Source of the DNA: Candidatus Rokuibacteriota bacterium
GTDB lineage: Bacteria; Methylomirabilota; Methylomirabilia; Rokubacteriales; CSP1-6
Length of the DNA stretch: 64,000 nucleotides
NCBI GenBank assembly: GCA_003220435.1
Contig: QHSL01000063.1
Coordinates: forward strand, 91,962 to 155,961
Direction of reading: 5' to 3'
Position numbers and translations under genes: made by a program. Below are positions 33,863 through 42,561 of this stretch, piece after piece (within the stretch, counting starts at the first letter, position 1; each line of letters starts with the position of its first letter). The notes beneath the pieces are model-generated. The model did no database searches, was not told the origin of the DNA, and saw only the letters and a list, made by a program, of their open reading frames with translations.

Positions 33863-34186
33863 ATGCTGGACGGCTTCGTGCCGGTGATGGCGACCGCCGA
33901 GCTTCCGCCGGGCGACATGAAGTTCGTCGTCATCGAGCGGCGGCGCGTGCTCGTCGTGAACGTCGGCGGCGTCTTCTACGCGCTGTCGGATATCTGCGGT
34001 CACGCGGGCGCGCCGCTCTCGGCGGGAAACCTTGCCGGCTACGTCATCGAGTGCCCGCTGCACTTCGCGTGCTTCGACGCGCGCACCGGCAGGCTGCTGA
34101 GCGGGCCCGTCTCGGCCGACGTGCCCAGCTACGAGGTGCGGGTCGACGGCGACACCGTGTACGTGAAGAAGCCGCCCGACGCGTAG
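33863..34186 (+). CDS. Rieske [2Fe-2S] ferredoxin-like protein
   Basis: The 107-residue protein carries a single Rieske centre: CGH (Cys45, His47) and CPLH (Cys64, His67). It is the size of the ferredoxin component of aromatic ring dioxygenases or of NirD. It has no signal peptide or membrane segment, so it would act as a soluble electron carrier. No oxygenase large subunit is adjacent; the only one in the window is at 52768. It sits between amidohydrolase and LigB genes. Confidence 0.93.
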   Translation: MLDGFVPVMATAELPPGDMKFVVIERRRVLVVNVGGVFYALSDICGHAGAPLSAGNLAGYVIECPLHFACFDARTGRLLSGPVSADVPSYEVRVDGDTVYVKKPPDA

Positions 34187-34207
34187 TACCTTGAGGAGGC
34201 AGTCGCC

Positions 34208-35182
34208 ATGCTGGGAATGGGGATGGCGTCGTCACACGCGCCGATGATGTTCCAGAAGGCGCAGTACTGGCCCAGGATGATCGAGCGGATTCCGGCCGCG
34301 GCCCGGGAACAGCTTCCGACAAGCGCCCGGGTGGAGATGGCGACGCCCTCCATCATCGAGGGGCACATCCAGCGGATCGAGGCCGCGTTCGCAACCTTAC
34401 GGCAAGCGCTGCAGGCCTACCGGCCGGACGTCCTGCTGATGATCGGCGACGACCAGGGGGACCTGTTCGACGCGGCCAACAACCCCACCTTCGCCGTCTA
34501 CACCGGAGACGAGCCCATCTGGGGGCGCAGCGCGCGCGATCCCTTCGGCACGCCACCGCCGGAGCGCACGAAGCTCGTCTTCCGCCAGCACGCCGAGCTG
34601 GCGAGGCATCTGTTGCGCGGGCTCGTCAAGCGCGGCTTCGACGTCGCCAACGTCGGCAAATTCGATCCGCGCGGAAATCCCGTGCGCGGCGTCTCGCACA
34701 TGGTCTCCAACCTGGTGCCGGAGGTCGATCCGGGCCTGCAGATTCCGCTCGTGTGCGTGTTCATGAACGAGTACTATCCGCCGCTGCCCAGCGCCGCGCG
34801 GTGCGCGCAGCTCGGCCAGGCGATCTCCGACGTGCTGCGTGACCGGCCCGAGCGCGTGGCGATCTACGCGTCCGGCGGTCTCTCGCACTATCCCGGCATG
34901 CACAACGCCGGCTGGATCGACCAGCCGCTCGATCAATGGATCCTCGAGCGCCTGCAGCGCAACGACCTCGAGGCCCTGCAGCACCTGTTCACGTTCGATT
35001 CCGACAGCATGCGCTCGGGCACGGGCGAGGTGCGGGCCTGGATCGGCGCCGCGGCGGCCATGAACCGGCCGGCGAAATTCGTCGAGTACGTGCCGGCGCA
35101 CTGCACCCAGACCGGGTGCGGGTTCGTCTACTGGCCCGAGGTGACGGCCTCGATGCCGGCGCCAAGGGGGGATCGGGCGTGA
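34208..35182 (+). CDS. LigB-type (class III) extradiol ring-cleavage dioxygenase-like protein
   Basis: The 324-residue product has features of LigB/AmmeMemoRadiSam-B fold enzymes: an early His in MASSHAPMMF, PDVLLMIGDDQGD with an acidic metal ligand, and SGGLSHYPG with a second His. The family uses Fe(II) to cleave catechol-type rings. It is the best indicator that this operon handles an aromatic or heteroaromatic diol. GAGGAG lies 13 bases before the ATG. The next gene overlaps its stop as GTGA. Confidence 0.88.
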   Translation: MLGMGMASSHAPMMFQKAQYWPRMIERIPAAAREQLPTSARVEMATPSIIEGHIQRIEAAFATLRQALQAYRPDVLLMIGDDQGDLFDAANNPTFAVYTGDEPIWGRSARDPFGTPPPERTKLVFRQHAELARHLLRGLVKRGFDVANVGKFDPRGNPVRGVSHMVSNLVPEVDPGLQIPLVCVFMNEYYPPLPSAARCAQLGQAISDVLRDRPERVAIYASGGLSHYPGMHNAGWIDQPLDQWILERLQRNDLEALQHLFTFDSDSMRSGTGEVRAWIGAAAAMNRPAKFVEYVPAHCTQTGCGFVYWPEVTASMPAPRGDRA

Positions 35183-36141
35183 AGGCCTACTGGATCAGCC
35201 CCGGTCCCTCCGGGACCCGCGTCGAGCGTCGCGAGACGCCAACGCCCGAGCCCAAGGCCGGCGAGATCCTCGTGCGGGTGTGCGCCGCGTCGCTGAACCG
35301 CGGCGAGCTGCTCGGCGGCGCGCACGGCGCCGCCCCCAAGCCCGGCGGCGGCGAGTGCGCGGGCGAGGTGGTGAAGGTCGGCGACGGCGTCACCGGGGTG
35401 GCGGTGGGCGCCCGCATGATGGGGCGCTGCGGCGGCGGCTATGCCGAGTACGCGTTGATGGATGCGCGCGAGGCCATGCCGGTGCCCGCGAAGCTCACGT
35501 GGGAAGAGGCGGCGGCCACGCCGCTCACGTTCATCGTCGTCTACGACATGCTGGTCGCTCAGGGCCACCTCGGCGCCGGGCAGTGGCTGCTCGTCACCGG
35601 CGTCTCGTCGGGGGTCGGCGTCGCCGCGCTCCAGACGGGCAAGGCGCTGGGGGCGCGTGTCATCGGCACGTCCGGCTCGGCCGAGAAGCTGGCCCGGCTC
35701 GAAGCGCTCGGCCTCGACGTCTCCATCCGCACGCGGGTCGGCGATTTCCACGACGCCGTGCTGAAGGCCACCGACGGCAAGGGCGTGAACCTCGTGGTCA
35801 ACAACGTCGGCGGCACCGTCTTCGGGGAGTGCGTGAAGTCGTTGGCCTTCGAGGGGCGGCTGGCGATCGTGGGCCACCTGGATCGCGTGCTCTCCGCCAC
35901 CCTGGATATCGAGGCGCTTCACCGCAAGCGCCTCACGGTCTTCGGCGTGAGCAACCGGCTCCGCACGGCGGCGCAGCGCGCGCAGACCGTGCGCGCGTTC
36001 GCCCGGGACATTCTGCCCCGCTTCGAGGACGGCCGGCTTCGCCCGCTCGTCGACAAGGTCTACCCTCTCGACGATCTGGCCGCCGCCATCACGTTCATGG
36101 AGTCGGACGCTCAGGTCGGCAAGATCGTCGTCCGCGTCTGA
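35179..36141 (+). CDS. Zinc-independent quinone oxidoreductase / MDR-family dehydrogenase
   Basis: GTG at 35179 overlaps the LigB stop and gives 320 residues. It has a GroES-like N-terminal domain (ILVRVCAASLNRGELLGG, CAGEVVKVGDGVTGVAVG) and a Rossmann domain with VTGVSSGVGVAALQTGKALGARVIGT and the VNNVGGTVF strand. The cysteine and histidine ligands of zinc alcohol dehydrogenases are absent, so it resembles NADPH:quinone reductases. It probably reduces an enone or quinone intermediate of the same pathway. Confidence 0.92.
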   Translation: MKAYWISPGPSGTRVERRETPTPEPKAGEILVRVCAASLNRGELLGGAHGAAPKPGGGECAGEVVKVGDGVTGVAVGARMMGRCGGGYAEYALMDAREAMPVPAKLTWEEAAATPLTFIVVYDMLVAQGHLGAGQWLLVTGVSSGVGVAALQTGKALGARVIGTSGSAEKLARLEALGLDVSIRTRVGDFHDAVLKATDGKGVNLVVNNVGGTVFGECVKSLAFEGRLAIVGHLDRVLSATLDIEALHRKRLTVFGVSNRLRTAAQRAQTVRAFARDILPRFEDGRLRPLVDKVYPLDDLAAAITFMESDAQVGKIVVRV

Positions 36142-36185
36142 CCCCGGCCGGCTCGCTTCGCCCCATTCACCTATAGGAGGCGATC

Positions 36186-37607
36186 ATGGCGACTCCCACC
36201 GCGGCCGAGCTCCGGGCCGACGTCCACCGCATCGAACCCATCCCCGAGGCCGACAAGGATTCGACCGGACCACAGCAGATGTGGATCTGGGCCGGGGCCA
36301 ACATCGCACCGATCAACTGGGCGCTCGGCGCGCTGGGAATCGTCCTCAAGCTCGGGCTGTGGGAGACGATCGCGGTGATCGTGGTCGGCAACATCGTGGG
36401 CTGCGCGATCTTCGCCGCCTTCACCGTGATGGGCCACCGCACCGGCGTGAACCAGATGGTGCTGTGCCGCTCGGCGTTCGGGCGGCGCGGGGCGTACCTG
36501 CCGAGCGCGCTGATGTTCCTGATGACCCTGGGCTGGATCGGGGTCAACACGTATTTCCCGGTGAAAATCGCGGTCGCCATCCTCGGCCAGGCTGGGATCG
36601 GCGACACGTGGACGACGAACCTTGTCGTCTGCACGGTGGTCATGGTGCTGCAGGTGGTGATCGGCCTCTACGGCTTCTACGCGATCCGCACGTTCGAGAA
36701 GTACACGGTGCCCGTCACCGCAGCCATCATGGTGCTCATGAGCATCCTGGCGTGGACCCGGCCGGGCGTCGTCAACTGGGGCCTCACCAGCCCGCTGCCG
36801 CCCGGCGCCCACGTGGCCATGATCACGCTGCTGATGACCGCGATCGGCGTGGGATGGGGAATCTCCTGGGTTACCTGGGCCTCGGACTATTCCCGCTTCG
36901 TCCCGCGCACCGCGTCCTCGACCGCGGTCTTCTGGTACAGCTACGTCGGAATGTTCGTGCCCACCGTGTGGCTCGCGATCCTGGGCGCGACGCTCGCGAG
37001 CGTGACCCTGGACACCGACCCGGCGAAGATGGTGAGTGCGGTCTTCGGCGGGATCACGAGCGTGCTCGTGCTCCTGATGGTGTTGCACGGCCCGATCGCC
37101 ACGAACATCCTGAACGTCTACTCGGCCGCGCTGGCGGCGCTCAGCATGGGCATTCGCCTTTCGCGCACGGCGATGGCGCTGATCGCCGGTGTCGTCGGGT
37201 ACGTGGTCACGATCTACTTCGTGCTCCAGCCCTCGTTCGCCAAGGCCTTCGACAACTGGATGATCAGCCTCTTGCTGTGGATGAGCCCGTGGGCCGGTGT
37301 CGTCATCGCCGACTTCTTCGTCAAGCGCGCCGGCCGCATCGACGTCCCGGAGCTCTATCAGACACCGGAGCGCAGCGCCTACGGCGACGTCAACTGGGGA
37401 GGCATCGCGGCGTTCGTGGTCGGCCTGATCGCCGGCTGGTCGGTCGAAGACGGCCTCGTCCCCGCCTTGCAGGGGCCGATCTCGACCAAGCTGCTCGGCG
37501 GCGCCGACCTGAGCTGGCTGGTCGGGATCGTCGTCGCCGGCGCGCTGTATCTGGTGCTCAGCCCGCGCACCGTGGCCGCGCCCGTGCCGGGTCGTGCCCG
37601 CGGCTAG
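36186..37607 (+). CDS. NCS1-family nucleobase/cation symporter (cytosine-permease-like)
   Basis: The 473-residue protein has about twelve helices and the NCS1 start (IPEADKDSTGPQQMWIWAGANIAPINWALG). It also has the FGRRGAYLPSALMF and SWVTWASDYSRFVPR segments that are conserved in cytosine, purine, allantoin and hydantoin carriers. ATAGGAGG lies five bases before the ATG. As the last gene of the operon it is the likely importer of the compound degraded by the upstream enzymes, which points to an N-heterocycle. Confidence 0.92.
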   Translation: MATPTAAELRADVHRIEPIPEADKDSTGPQQMWIWAGANIAPINWALGALGIVLKLGLWETIAVIVVGNIVGCAIFAAFTVMGHRTGVNQMVLCRSAFGRRGAYLPSALMFLMTLGWIGVNTYFPVKIAVAILGQAGIGDTWTTNLVVCTVVMVLQVVIGLYGFYAIRTFEKYTVPVTAAIMVLMSILAWTRPGVVNWGLTSPLPPGAHVAMITLLMTAIGVGWGISWVTWASDYSRFVPRTASSTAVFWYSYVGMFVPTVWLAILGATLASVTLDTDPAKMVSAVFGGITSVLVLLMVLHGPIATNILNVYSAALAALSMGIRLSRTAMALIAGVVGYVVTIYFVLQPSFAKAFDNWMISLLLWMSPWAGVVIADFFVKRAGRIDVPELYQTPERSAYGDVNWGGIAAFVVGLIAGWSVEDGLVPALQGPISTKLLGGADLSWLVGIVVAGALYLVLSPRTVAAPVPGRARG

Positions 37608-37628
37608 GCGTCGCTCCTCGAGCCTCGC

Positions 37629-39083
37629 TCACGCGAACCCCGGCGGCGGCACGAACGCCTGGAACTCGCGCTCGAGCAGCTGCGCGAACCCCAGGCACGT
37701 GAGATCGCCGTACTGTGGTCCGACGATCTGCACGCCGACCGGGAGCCCGGTCGGCGTGAATCCGCACGGCGCGGCGGTCGACGGCAGGAAGCTCGCGCCG
37801 GTGTAGCCGGCCCAGAACAGGTGATCGGTGACCGGGACGCGCTTGCCGTTCACCGTCAGCGTGCGATCGTAGCGCTCGCCCTTCTGGTCGTGCGGGAAGG
37901 CCGCGGTGCCGGCGATCGGGCACAGCAGCAGGTCGTACTTCGTGAAGAACTCCGCCCACGCCAGCCGCATGCGGTGGCGCGCCTCGTTCGCGGCGAGCCA
38001 GTCGCGATGCGGGAGCACGGCAGCGCGCGTCGCCCGCGCGTAATAGCTCTCGTCGTGGGGAGCGAGCCCCCGCGCGAGCTCCACGTTCCTGTCGAAGTCG
38101 GCGTCGCTCTGACGGTCCGACGTCGCCGCACGCAGGAGCCGCACGTACACGGCGAACGCCTCCCGGGTGTCGACCGCCGGGCGCGCCCGATCGTCCACCT
38201 TCGCCTTCTGCTTGCCCAGGAAATCGGCCAGCGCCTGGAGCCGATCCGTCACCGCGTGGTCCACCGGGATCTCCGGCGCGTCGAGCATCAGCGCCACCTT
38301 GAAGTCCCGCAGACGCTTCTGCCGCGGCGGCCGCAGGCGGAGGTGCCATCCGGCCGCCTCGATCTCGTCTGGTCCGGCCATGATCGAGAGCGCCAGAGCG
38401 AGATCGTCGGCGCTGCGCGCGAGCGGCCCGACGACGTCGATGTCGACCGGCGCCTTCTGCCACGGCAGCGCCTGCCCCTCGCGCGGGACGATGCCCCAGG
38501 TCGGCTTGTGGCCGTAGACACCGCAGAAGTGCGCCGGGTTGCGGATGGACGAGCCGATGTCACTGCCGGCCTCGAGCCCGGTGAGTCCGGCGGCCAGCGC
38601 CGCCGCGGACCCGCCCGATGAGCCGCCGGGCGCGCGCCGGACGTCCCACGGATTGTTGGTGGTGCCGTAGATCGCGTTGAAGCTCTGCCAGTCGGCGAGA
38701 TAGAGCGGGACGTTGGTCTTGCCGAAGAGCACGACCCCGGCGCCGAGCAGCCGGTCGACCGCGACGGCATTCCCCGTCGCGATCCTGTCCTTGTAGGCCG
38801 GCACGCCCCACGTGGTCGGCAGGCCGGCCACGTCGTACGACTCCTTGATGGTCATGGGCACGCCGTGCAGCGGGCCCCACGCCTGCCGTCTGGCCAGCGC
38901 GCGATCGGCCGCTCGCGCCCGCGTGCGCGCGTTGTCGAAGTCGCGCACGACGATCGCGTTCAGCTTGCCGTCGTGCTTCTCGACACGTCCCAGATAGAGG
39001 TCGAGGAGCTCGAGGCAGCCGATCTTCTTCTTCCTGATCGTGGCGGCGAGCTGCTTGGCGGAGCGGAACGGGACGTCGAGCAT
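37629..39083 (-). CDS. Amidase (amidase signature family)
   Basis: ATG 39083 follows GGAGGT at a good distance; GTG at 39101 is less likely. The 484-residue product has the triad Lys in GVPMTIKESYDVAG, cis-Ser in PGGSSGGSAAALAAG and nucleophile Ser in SDIGSSIRNPAHFCG. It is convergent with the NCS1 permease operon (21-base gap) and divergent from the methyltransferase gene. It is only distantly similar to the amidase at 31160, so the pair are separate paralogues rather than a recent duplication. Confidence 0.92.
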   Translation of the reverse strand: MLDVPFRSAKQLAATIRKKKIGCLELLDLYLGRVEKHDGKLNAIVVRDFDNARTRARAADRALARRQAWGPLHGVPMTIKESYDVAGLPTTWGVPAYKDRIATGNAVAVDRLLGAGVVLFGKTNVPLYLADWQSFNAIYGTTNNPWDVRRAPGGSSGGSAAALAAGLTGLEAGSDIGSSIRNPAHFCGVYGHKPTWGIVPREGQALPWQKAPVDIDVVGPLARSADDLALALSIMAGPDEIEAAGWHLRLRPPRQKRLRDFKVALMLDAPEIPVDHAVTDRLQALADFLGKQKAKVDDRARPAVDTREAFAVYVRLLRAATSDRQSDADFDRNVELARGLAPHDESYYARATRAAVLPHRDWLAANEARHRMRLAWAEFFTKYDLLLCPIAGTAAFPHDQKGERYDRTLTVNGKRVPVTDHLFWAGYTGASFLPSTAAPCGFTPTGLPVGVQIVGPQYGDLTCLGFAQLLEREFQAFVPPPGFA

Positions 39084-39102
39084 CGCGGGCACCTCCAGCA
39101 CG

Positions 39103-39110
39103 GTTATACT
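39103..39110. promoter_or_regulatory. Symmetric overlapping -10 elements of two divergent genes
   Basis: On the plus strand TATACT (39105-39110) lies ten bases before the methyltransferase GTG. On the minus strand TATAAC (39108-39103) lies 19 bases before the amidase ATG. The two -10 boxes overlap, as expected of a bidirectional promoter. Neither has a clear -35. Confidence 0.5.
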
Positions 39111-39120
39111 TCCCTGCGCC

Positions 39121-39867
39121 GTGACCGAATCGACACCGCCGCATCCAGTCCTGGAAGAGTACTACTCGAACGCCGCCGACCGGCAGGCGTTCGTCGCCGG
39201 GCTGTTCGACGGCGCGGCGACCTACTACAACCGCATCGGTCGCATGCTGGACCTGGGCTCGGGCCCCTGGTATCGCCGCCAGGCCCTCCAGCGAGCCGGC
39301 CTGCGGCCCGGGATGTGGCTCCTCGACGTCGCGACCGGCACCGGCCTGGTCGCACACGGTGGCGCGGCGATCCTCGGCGACTGCGGCCGGGTGATCGGCG
39401 TCGATCCGAGCTGCGCCATGCTCCGCGAGGCGCGAAAGACGCTCTCCGGGCCGCTGCTGCAGGGAAGAGCCGAGGCGCTGCCATTCTGCTCTGACAGCTT
39501 CGACATGCTCAGCATGGGCTTCGCTTTGCGCCACGTGGCCGACCTCGAGGTGGCATTCCAAGAGTACCGGCGTGTGCTGAAGGCGGGCGGGCGCCTTCTC
39601 CTCCTCGAGGTGTCCCGCCCCCCGTCGCGCGTATCCCGCTGGCTGATCCAAGCCTACTTCCAGCACGTCCTGCCCCTGATGACCCGTATCAGTACCGGAA
39701 GCGAGCCGGCCCAGCTCCTCATGAAGTACTACTGGGACACGATCGACCGGTGTGTTCCGCCGGAAACGATTCTCGATGTCTTGCGGCGGAACGGCTTCGT
39801 CGAGGTCGAGCGGCGCGTGTTGTTCGGCTTCCTCAGCGAGTACATCGCGGCGAAACCGTCGCGGTAA
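39121..39867 (+). CDS. SAM-dependent methyltransferase, UbiE/MenG type
   Basis: The 248-residue product has SAM motif I (WLLDVATGTGLVAHGG), motif II/III (VIGVDPSCAML, LPFCSDSFDMLSMGFALRHV) and the UbiE-like RVLKAGGRLLLLEVSRPP. UbiE methylates quinone precursors; related enzymes methylate natural products. The start is taken as GTG 39121, which has no ribosome site and lies just after a -10, so the message may be leaderless. It converges on the flavoenzyme and acyltransferase pair, raising the chance of a tailoring role. Confidence 0.87.
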   Translation: MTESTPPHPVLEEYYSNAADRQAFVAGLFDGAATYYNRIGRMLDLGSGPWYRRQALQRAGLRPGMWLLDVATGTGLVAHGGAAILGDCGRVIGVDPSCAMLREARKTLSGPLLQGRAEALPFCSDSFDMLSMGFALRHVADLEVAFQEYRRVLKAGGRLLLLEVSRPPSRVSRWLIQAYFQHVLPLMTRISTGSEPAQLLMKYYWDTIDRCVPPETILDVLRRNGFVEVERRVLFGFLSEYIAAKPSR

Positions 39868-39899
39868 AACCGTCACGCGCGTGGCGTGCCGCTCGACCT

Positions 39900-41216
39900 T
39901 CACCGGATGGCGAGCGCCGCCGGGTCGACGCCGCGTAACCCGTGGCGGCTCAAGAAGCGGAGCAGGCCACGACTATAGCGCGACGTCGTCGCCGCCCCGC
40001 TGGCCAGCAAGCCGACGTGGCGCGCAATGTGTTGCTGCATCGCCCTCTTGAGGAAGCCTGGGTGTTGCGGCATCCAGGCCCGCCCGGCCTGAATCAACGC
40101 GGCCAGACGCCCATCGTAGAGATAGGCCACCAGATCGAACCAGGCCGACAGCTCCGCGCGCTGCCGATTGGCGTACGAGGCCAGGGCCGAGTCCAGCTCG
40201 GTCGGCGACGGGATCGCGCGTCGTCCACGCCAGGGTTTCAAGACGTCGGCGAGCAGCTCGGCCGAGCGCAGCGCCAGGAACACCCCGGGCGAGAGCATCG
40301 GATCGATGAAGCCGAAAGCGTCTCCCATCATGACCCAGCCTCGACCATGGCCGCGCTCGGAGATCAGCTGGTAGTTGGCGTAGGTCGCCACGTCCGTCAC
40401 CCGCCTTGCATCGCCGGCGATCGAGGAGAGCCACCGGTCTCCAGCGATCGCACGCTCGAGCCGATCTTCTGGCGTACGCCCGAGGCGAGCCGCGTCGTCC
40501 TGGCCCAGAACAATACCAATCGAGAGCCGCTCCTGGAGCGGGATGCACCAGCTCCAGCCCGCCTCGCGGCGCGCGATGAGCACCTGTCCTGGCGCGTCGT
40601 CCCAGCGGAAGCCCTCGAAGTGGGCGAAATGCGCGACATCCTTCCGCGGCCCGAGGCGGGCGGGAATCGCGAGCACTCGGGCCACGTGGCGGGCCCGTCC
40701 GGTGGCGTCGACGATGAGATGGGGCGGGCGGCCGCCCAGGGCTGATGCCGCGGCCAGCGTCTCGGGAGCGAGCGCCAGCTCCCCGCGCGCCTCGTCTGCG
40801 AGGTTCGGTTGCAGCCGGGCTCGAGCGGCCACATGCCGTACGCCGGACGCGATGGCCCTGGCGAGCAACGCGTCGTCGAAGCGCGGGCGCGGGACGTTGT
40901 AGGCGTACGGGAAGACGGCGGGGGCGAAGCGGTTGAACGTGACGCTGATGCGGTCGGTGGGCGACCAGACGAAGGACACGCCGGGCTTGACGCAGCCGAA
41001 GGACGCGGTCTCCTCCTCGACGCCGAGAGTCTTCAAGAGAGGGACCACGGCCGGAACGAGCGATTCGCCGACGAGCAGGTCCGGACGTCGGCCGTCGTCG
41101 TAGAGCGTAACGTCGCCCCCGTGACGGGCGAGCAGGATGGCCAGAGCGGATCCCGCAGGCCCGGCCCCGATGATCGCGACCCGCAGGGGTCCCAGCTCGT
41201 CTGCGTCGGAAGTCAT
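39900..41216 (-). CDS. FAD-dependent oxidoreductase of the flavin-dependent halogenase family
   Basis: The 438-residue product has an FAD Rossmann motif (VAIIGAGPAGSALA, GxGxxG), GESLVPAVVPLLKTLGV, the KxGxxFxW segment with Lys77 (FGCVKPGVSFVW) and WSWCIPL at 221-227. WxWxIP and that lysine are the hallmarks used to recognise flavin-dependent halogenases. The FIDPMLSPGVFLAL helix is also typical. Related non-halogenating monooxygenases share parts of this pattern, so halogenation is a hypothesis. The ATG overlaps the acyltransferase stop as ATGA. Confidence 0.85.
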   Translation of the reverse strand: MTSDADELGPLRVAIIGAGPAGSALAILLARHGGDVTLYDDGRRPDLLVGESLVPAVVPLLKTLGVEEETASFGCVKPGVSFVWSPTDRISVTFNRFAPAVFPYAYNVPRPRFDDALLARAIASGVRHVAARARLQPNLADEARGELALAPETLAAASALGGRPPHLIVDATGRARHVARVLAIPARLGPRKDVAHFAHFEGFRWDDAPGQVLIARREAGWSWCIPLQERLSIGIVLGQDDAARLGRTPEDRLERAIAGDRWLSSIAGDARRVTDVATYANYQLISERGHGRGWVMMGDAFGFIDPMLSPGVFLALRSAELLADVLKPWRGRRAIPSPTELDSALASYANRQRAELSAWFDLVAYLYDGRLAALIQAGRAWMPQHPGFLKRAMQQHIARHVGLLASGAATTSRYSRGLLRFLSRHGLRGVDPAALAIR

Positions 41217-42532
41217 GGTGTGGCGGTCCAGCCCATCCCGTCGCGAACCAGCTCGATGATCCTCGCCACCTCGGCCTCGCTCACCACACCCTCGATCCAC
41301 GAGACGACGAGGTTTGTCCGGCTTCCGCAGCGGTTGAAGAATACCCCGATCCCGGGCCGGGGCGGAACGACCGGGACGTGATAGGCGTTCACGACGCGGC
41401 GCCCGAAGCATTCCTCGAGCGCGCGCGGCCAGTCTGCAAGGTCCGCGCAGTTGAAGGAGAACAGCTCGCCGCCCGCTGTCCACGGCAGTACGCGCAGCAT
41501 TCTCGAGAGGGGGCGGTAGTGAAGGAACTCCAGGGCGACCGCGTTGGCGTCGATCTGTCCGTCGCGGACCGCGTCGGCCATCTGACGGCGCAGGGCGCGC
41601 GCCAGTCCGGGCACGTCGCCCGTGTCGGACGGCCGGAACCGAGCGAAGTGAAAGGCGAGCTGATTCCCGAAGGTTGCGCCGAGATCCCCCTTGGGTCGCA
41701 GGTCAACGGAAATCGGAAGCAGGCAAGGAATGTCCGAGAGACCCCGTCGGTGCCAGAGCGCGGTCATCGCCTTGCCGACCAGGGCCACGCGCCAGCAGAT
41801 CTCCCGCGTGGCGCGCTGGTCGGCCGAGTCCCCTCCGACGAAGCTCTCGCGCCGGAAGCAGGCTCGTCCTGGCGGCAGTGGCGGCGCCCCGGGCGAGACC
41901 GGCGGTACGGGAGCGAGAGTCCGCAAGTATTTCAGGCTTGCCCCAGCGATGCGACCGCGCTCGATGAGCGTCCGCGAGTCACGCTCGGGCACGAACGCCG
42001 GCGGGACACCGTCCCAGGGCGCCTCGCCCCCGTGCCGGTGGATGTGGTTCAGGTGGGTCAGGAGGTTTTCGCCACCGCGCGCGTCCATGAGGGGATGGAA
42101 CCACGTCAGCACCAGGAGAGTGGTCGGCCTCGACTTCTCCGCCTCGGCGTCGACGAGAAGCATGCGGAGCGGCGCCTCGCGTCGGGGCTCGATTCTCGCG
42201 TTGAGCTCCGTCAGCAGCTCGCGTTCGAGCTGCTCCCTTGTGGTGACTGTCGCCCGCCGCAACGGCGGACCGGTCAGGGTCGGGCGTGCGCCGGCGGCCC
42301 AATGAAGCTTGCCCCATGGAAACCGCCGGAGCCGCGCCGCCGGCCATGGGCACACATCCAGGAACCGATCGAAGGCGCGAGTGATCCGCTCCGAGGCGAT
42401 GGGACCATCGCACTCGACCACGAGGAGGGTGTTGTTGCTGAGCCCGACGCCCTTCCAGCGCGGGTGCCTCGCCATCAGGACGAGGTCGGCACCGCGCAGG
42501 GGGAGCCGGCGCACGCCTCGACGCCGTTCCAA
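41213..42532 (-). CDS. CoA-dependent acyltransferase / condensation-domain-like protein
   Basis: A TTG start at 42532 is supported by the perfect AGGAGGTG ribosome site five bases before it, giving 439 residues. The active-site motif reads FHPLMDARGG (His146, Asp150), a variant of HHxxxDG as found in wax ester synthases, BAHD enzymes and peptide-synthetase condensation domains. A C-terminal half with NAYHVPVVPPRPGIGVFFNR and SWIEGVVSEAEVARII matches the second lobe of the fold. It probably transfers an acyl group to an alcohol or amine. It is coupled to the halogenase-like flavoenzyme. Confidence 0.82.
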   Translation of the reverse strand: MERRRGVRRLPLRGADLVLMARHPRWKGVGLSNNTLLVVECDGPIASERITRAFDRFLDVCPWPAARLRRFPWGKLHWAAGARPTLTGPPLRRATVTTREQLERELLTELNARIEPRREAPLRMLLVDAEAEKSRPTTLLVLTWFHPLMDARGGENLLTHLNHIHRHGGEAPWDGVPPAFVPERDSRTLIERGRIAGASLKYLRTLAPVPPVSPGAPPLPPGRACFRRESFVGGDSADQRATREICWRVALVGKAMTALWHRRGLSDIPCLLPISVDLRPKGDLGATFGNQLAFHFARFRPSDTGDVPGLARALRRQMADAVRDGQIDANAVALEFLHYRPLSRMLRVLPWTAGGELFSFNCADLADWPRALEECFGRRVVNAYHVPVVPPRPGIGVFFNRCGSRTNLVVSWIEGVVSEAEVARIIELVRDGMGWTATP

Positions 42533-42561
42533 CGGCTCACCTCCTCGGCTTCACGATTTCT

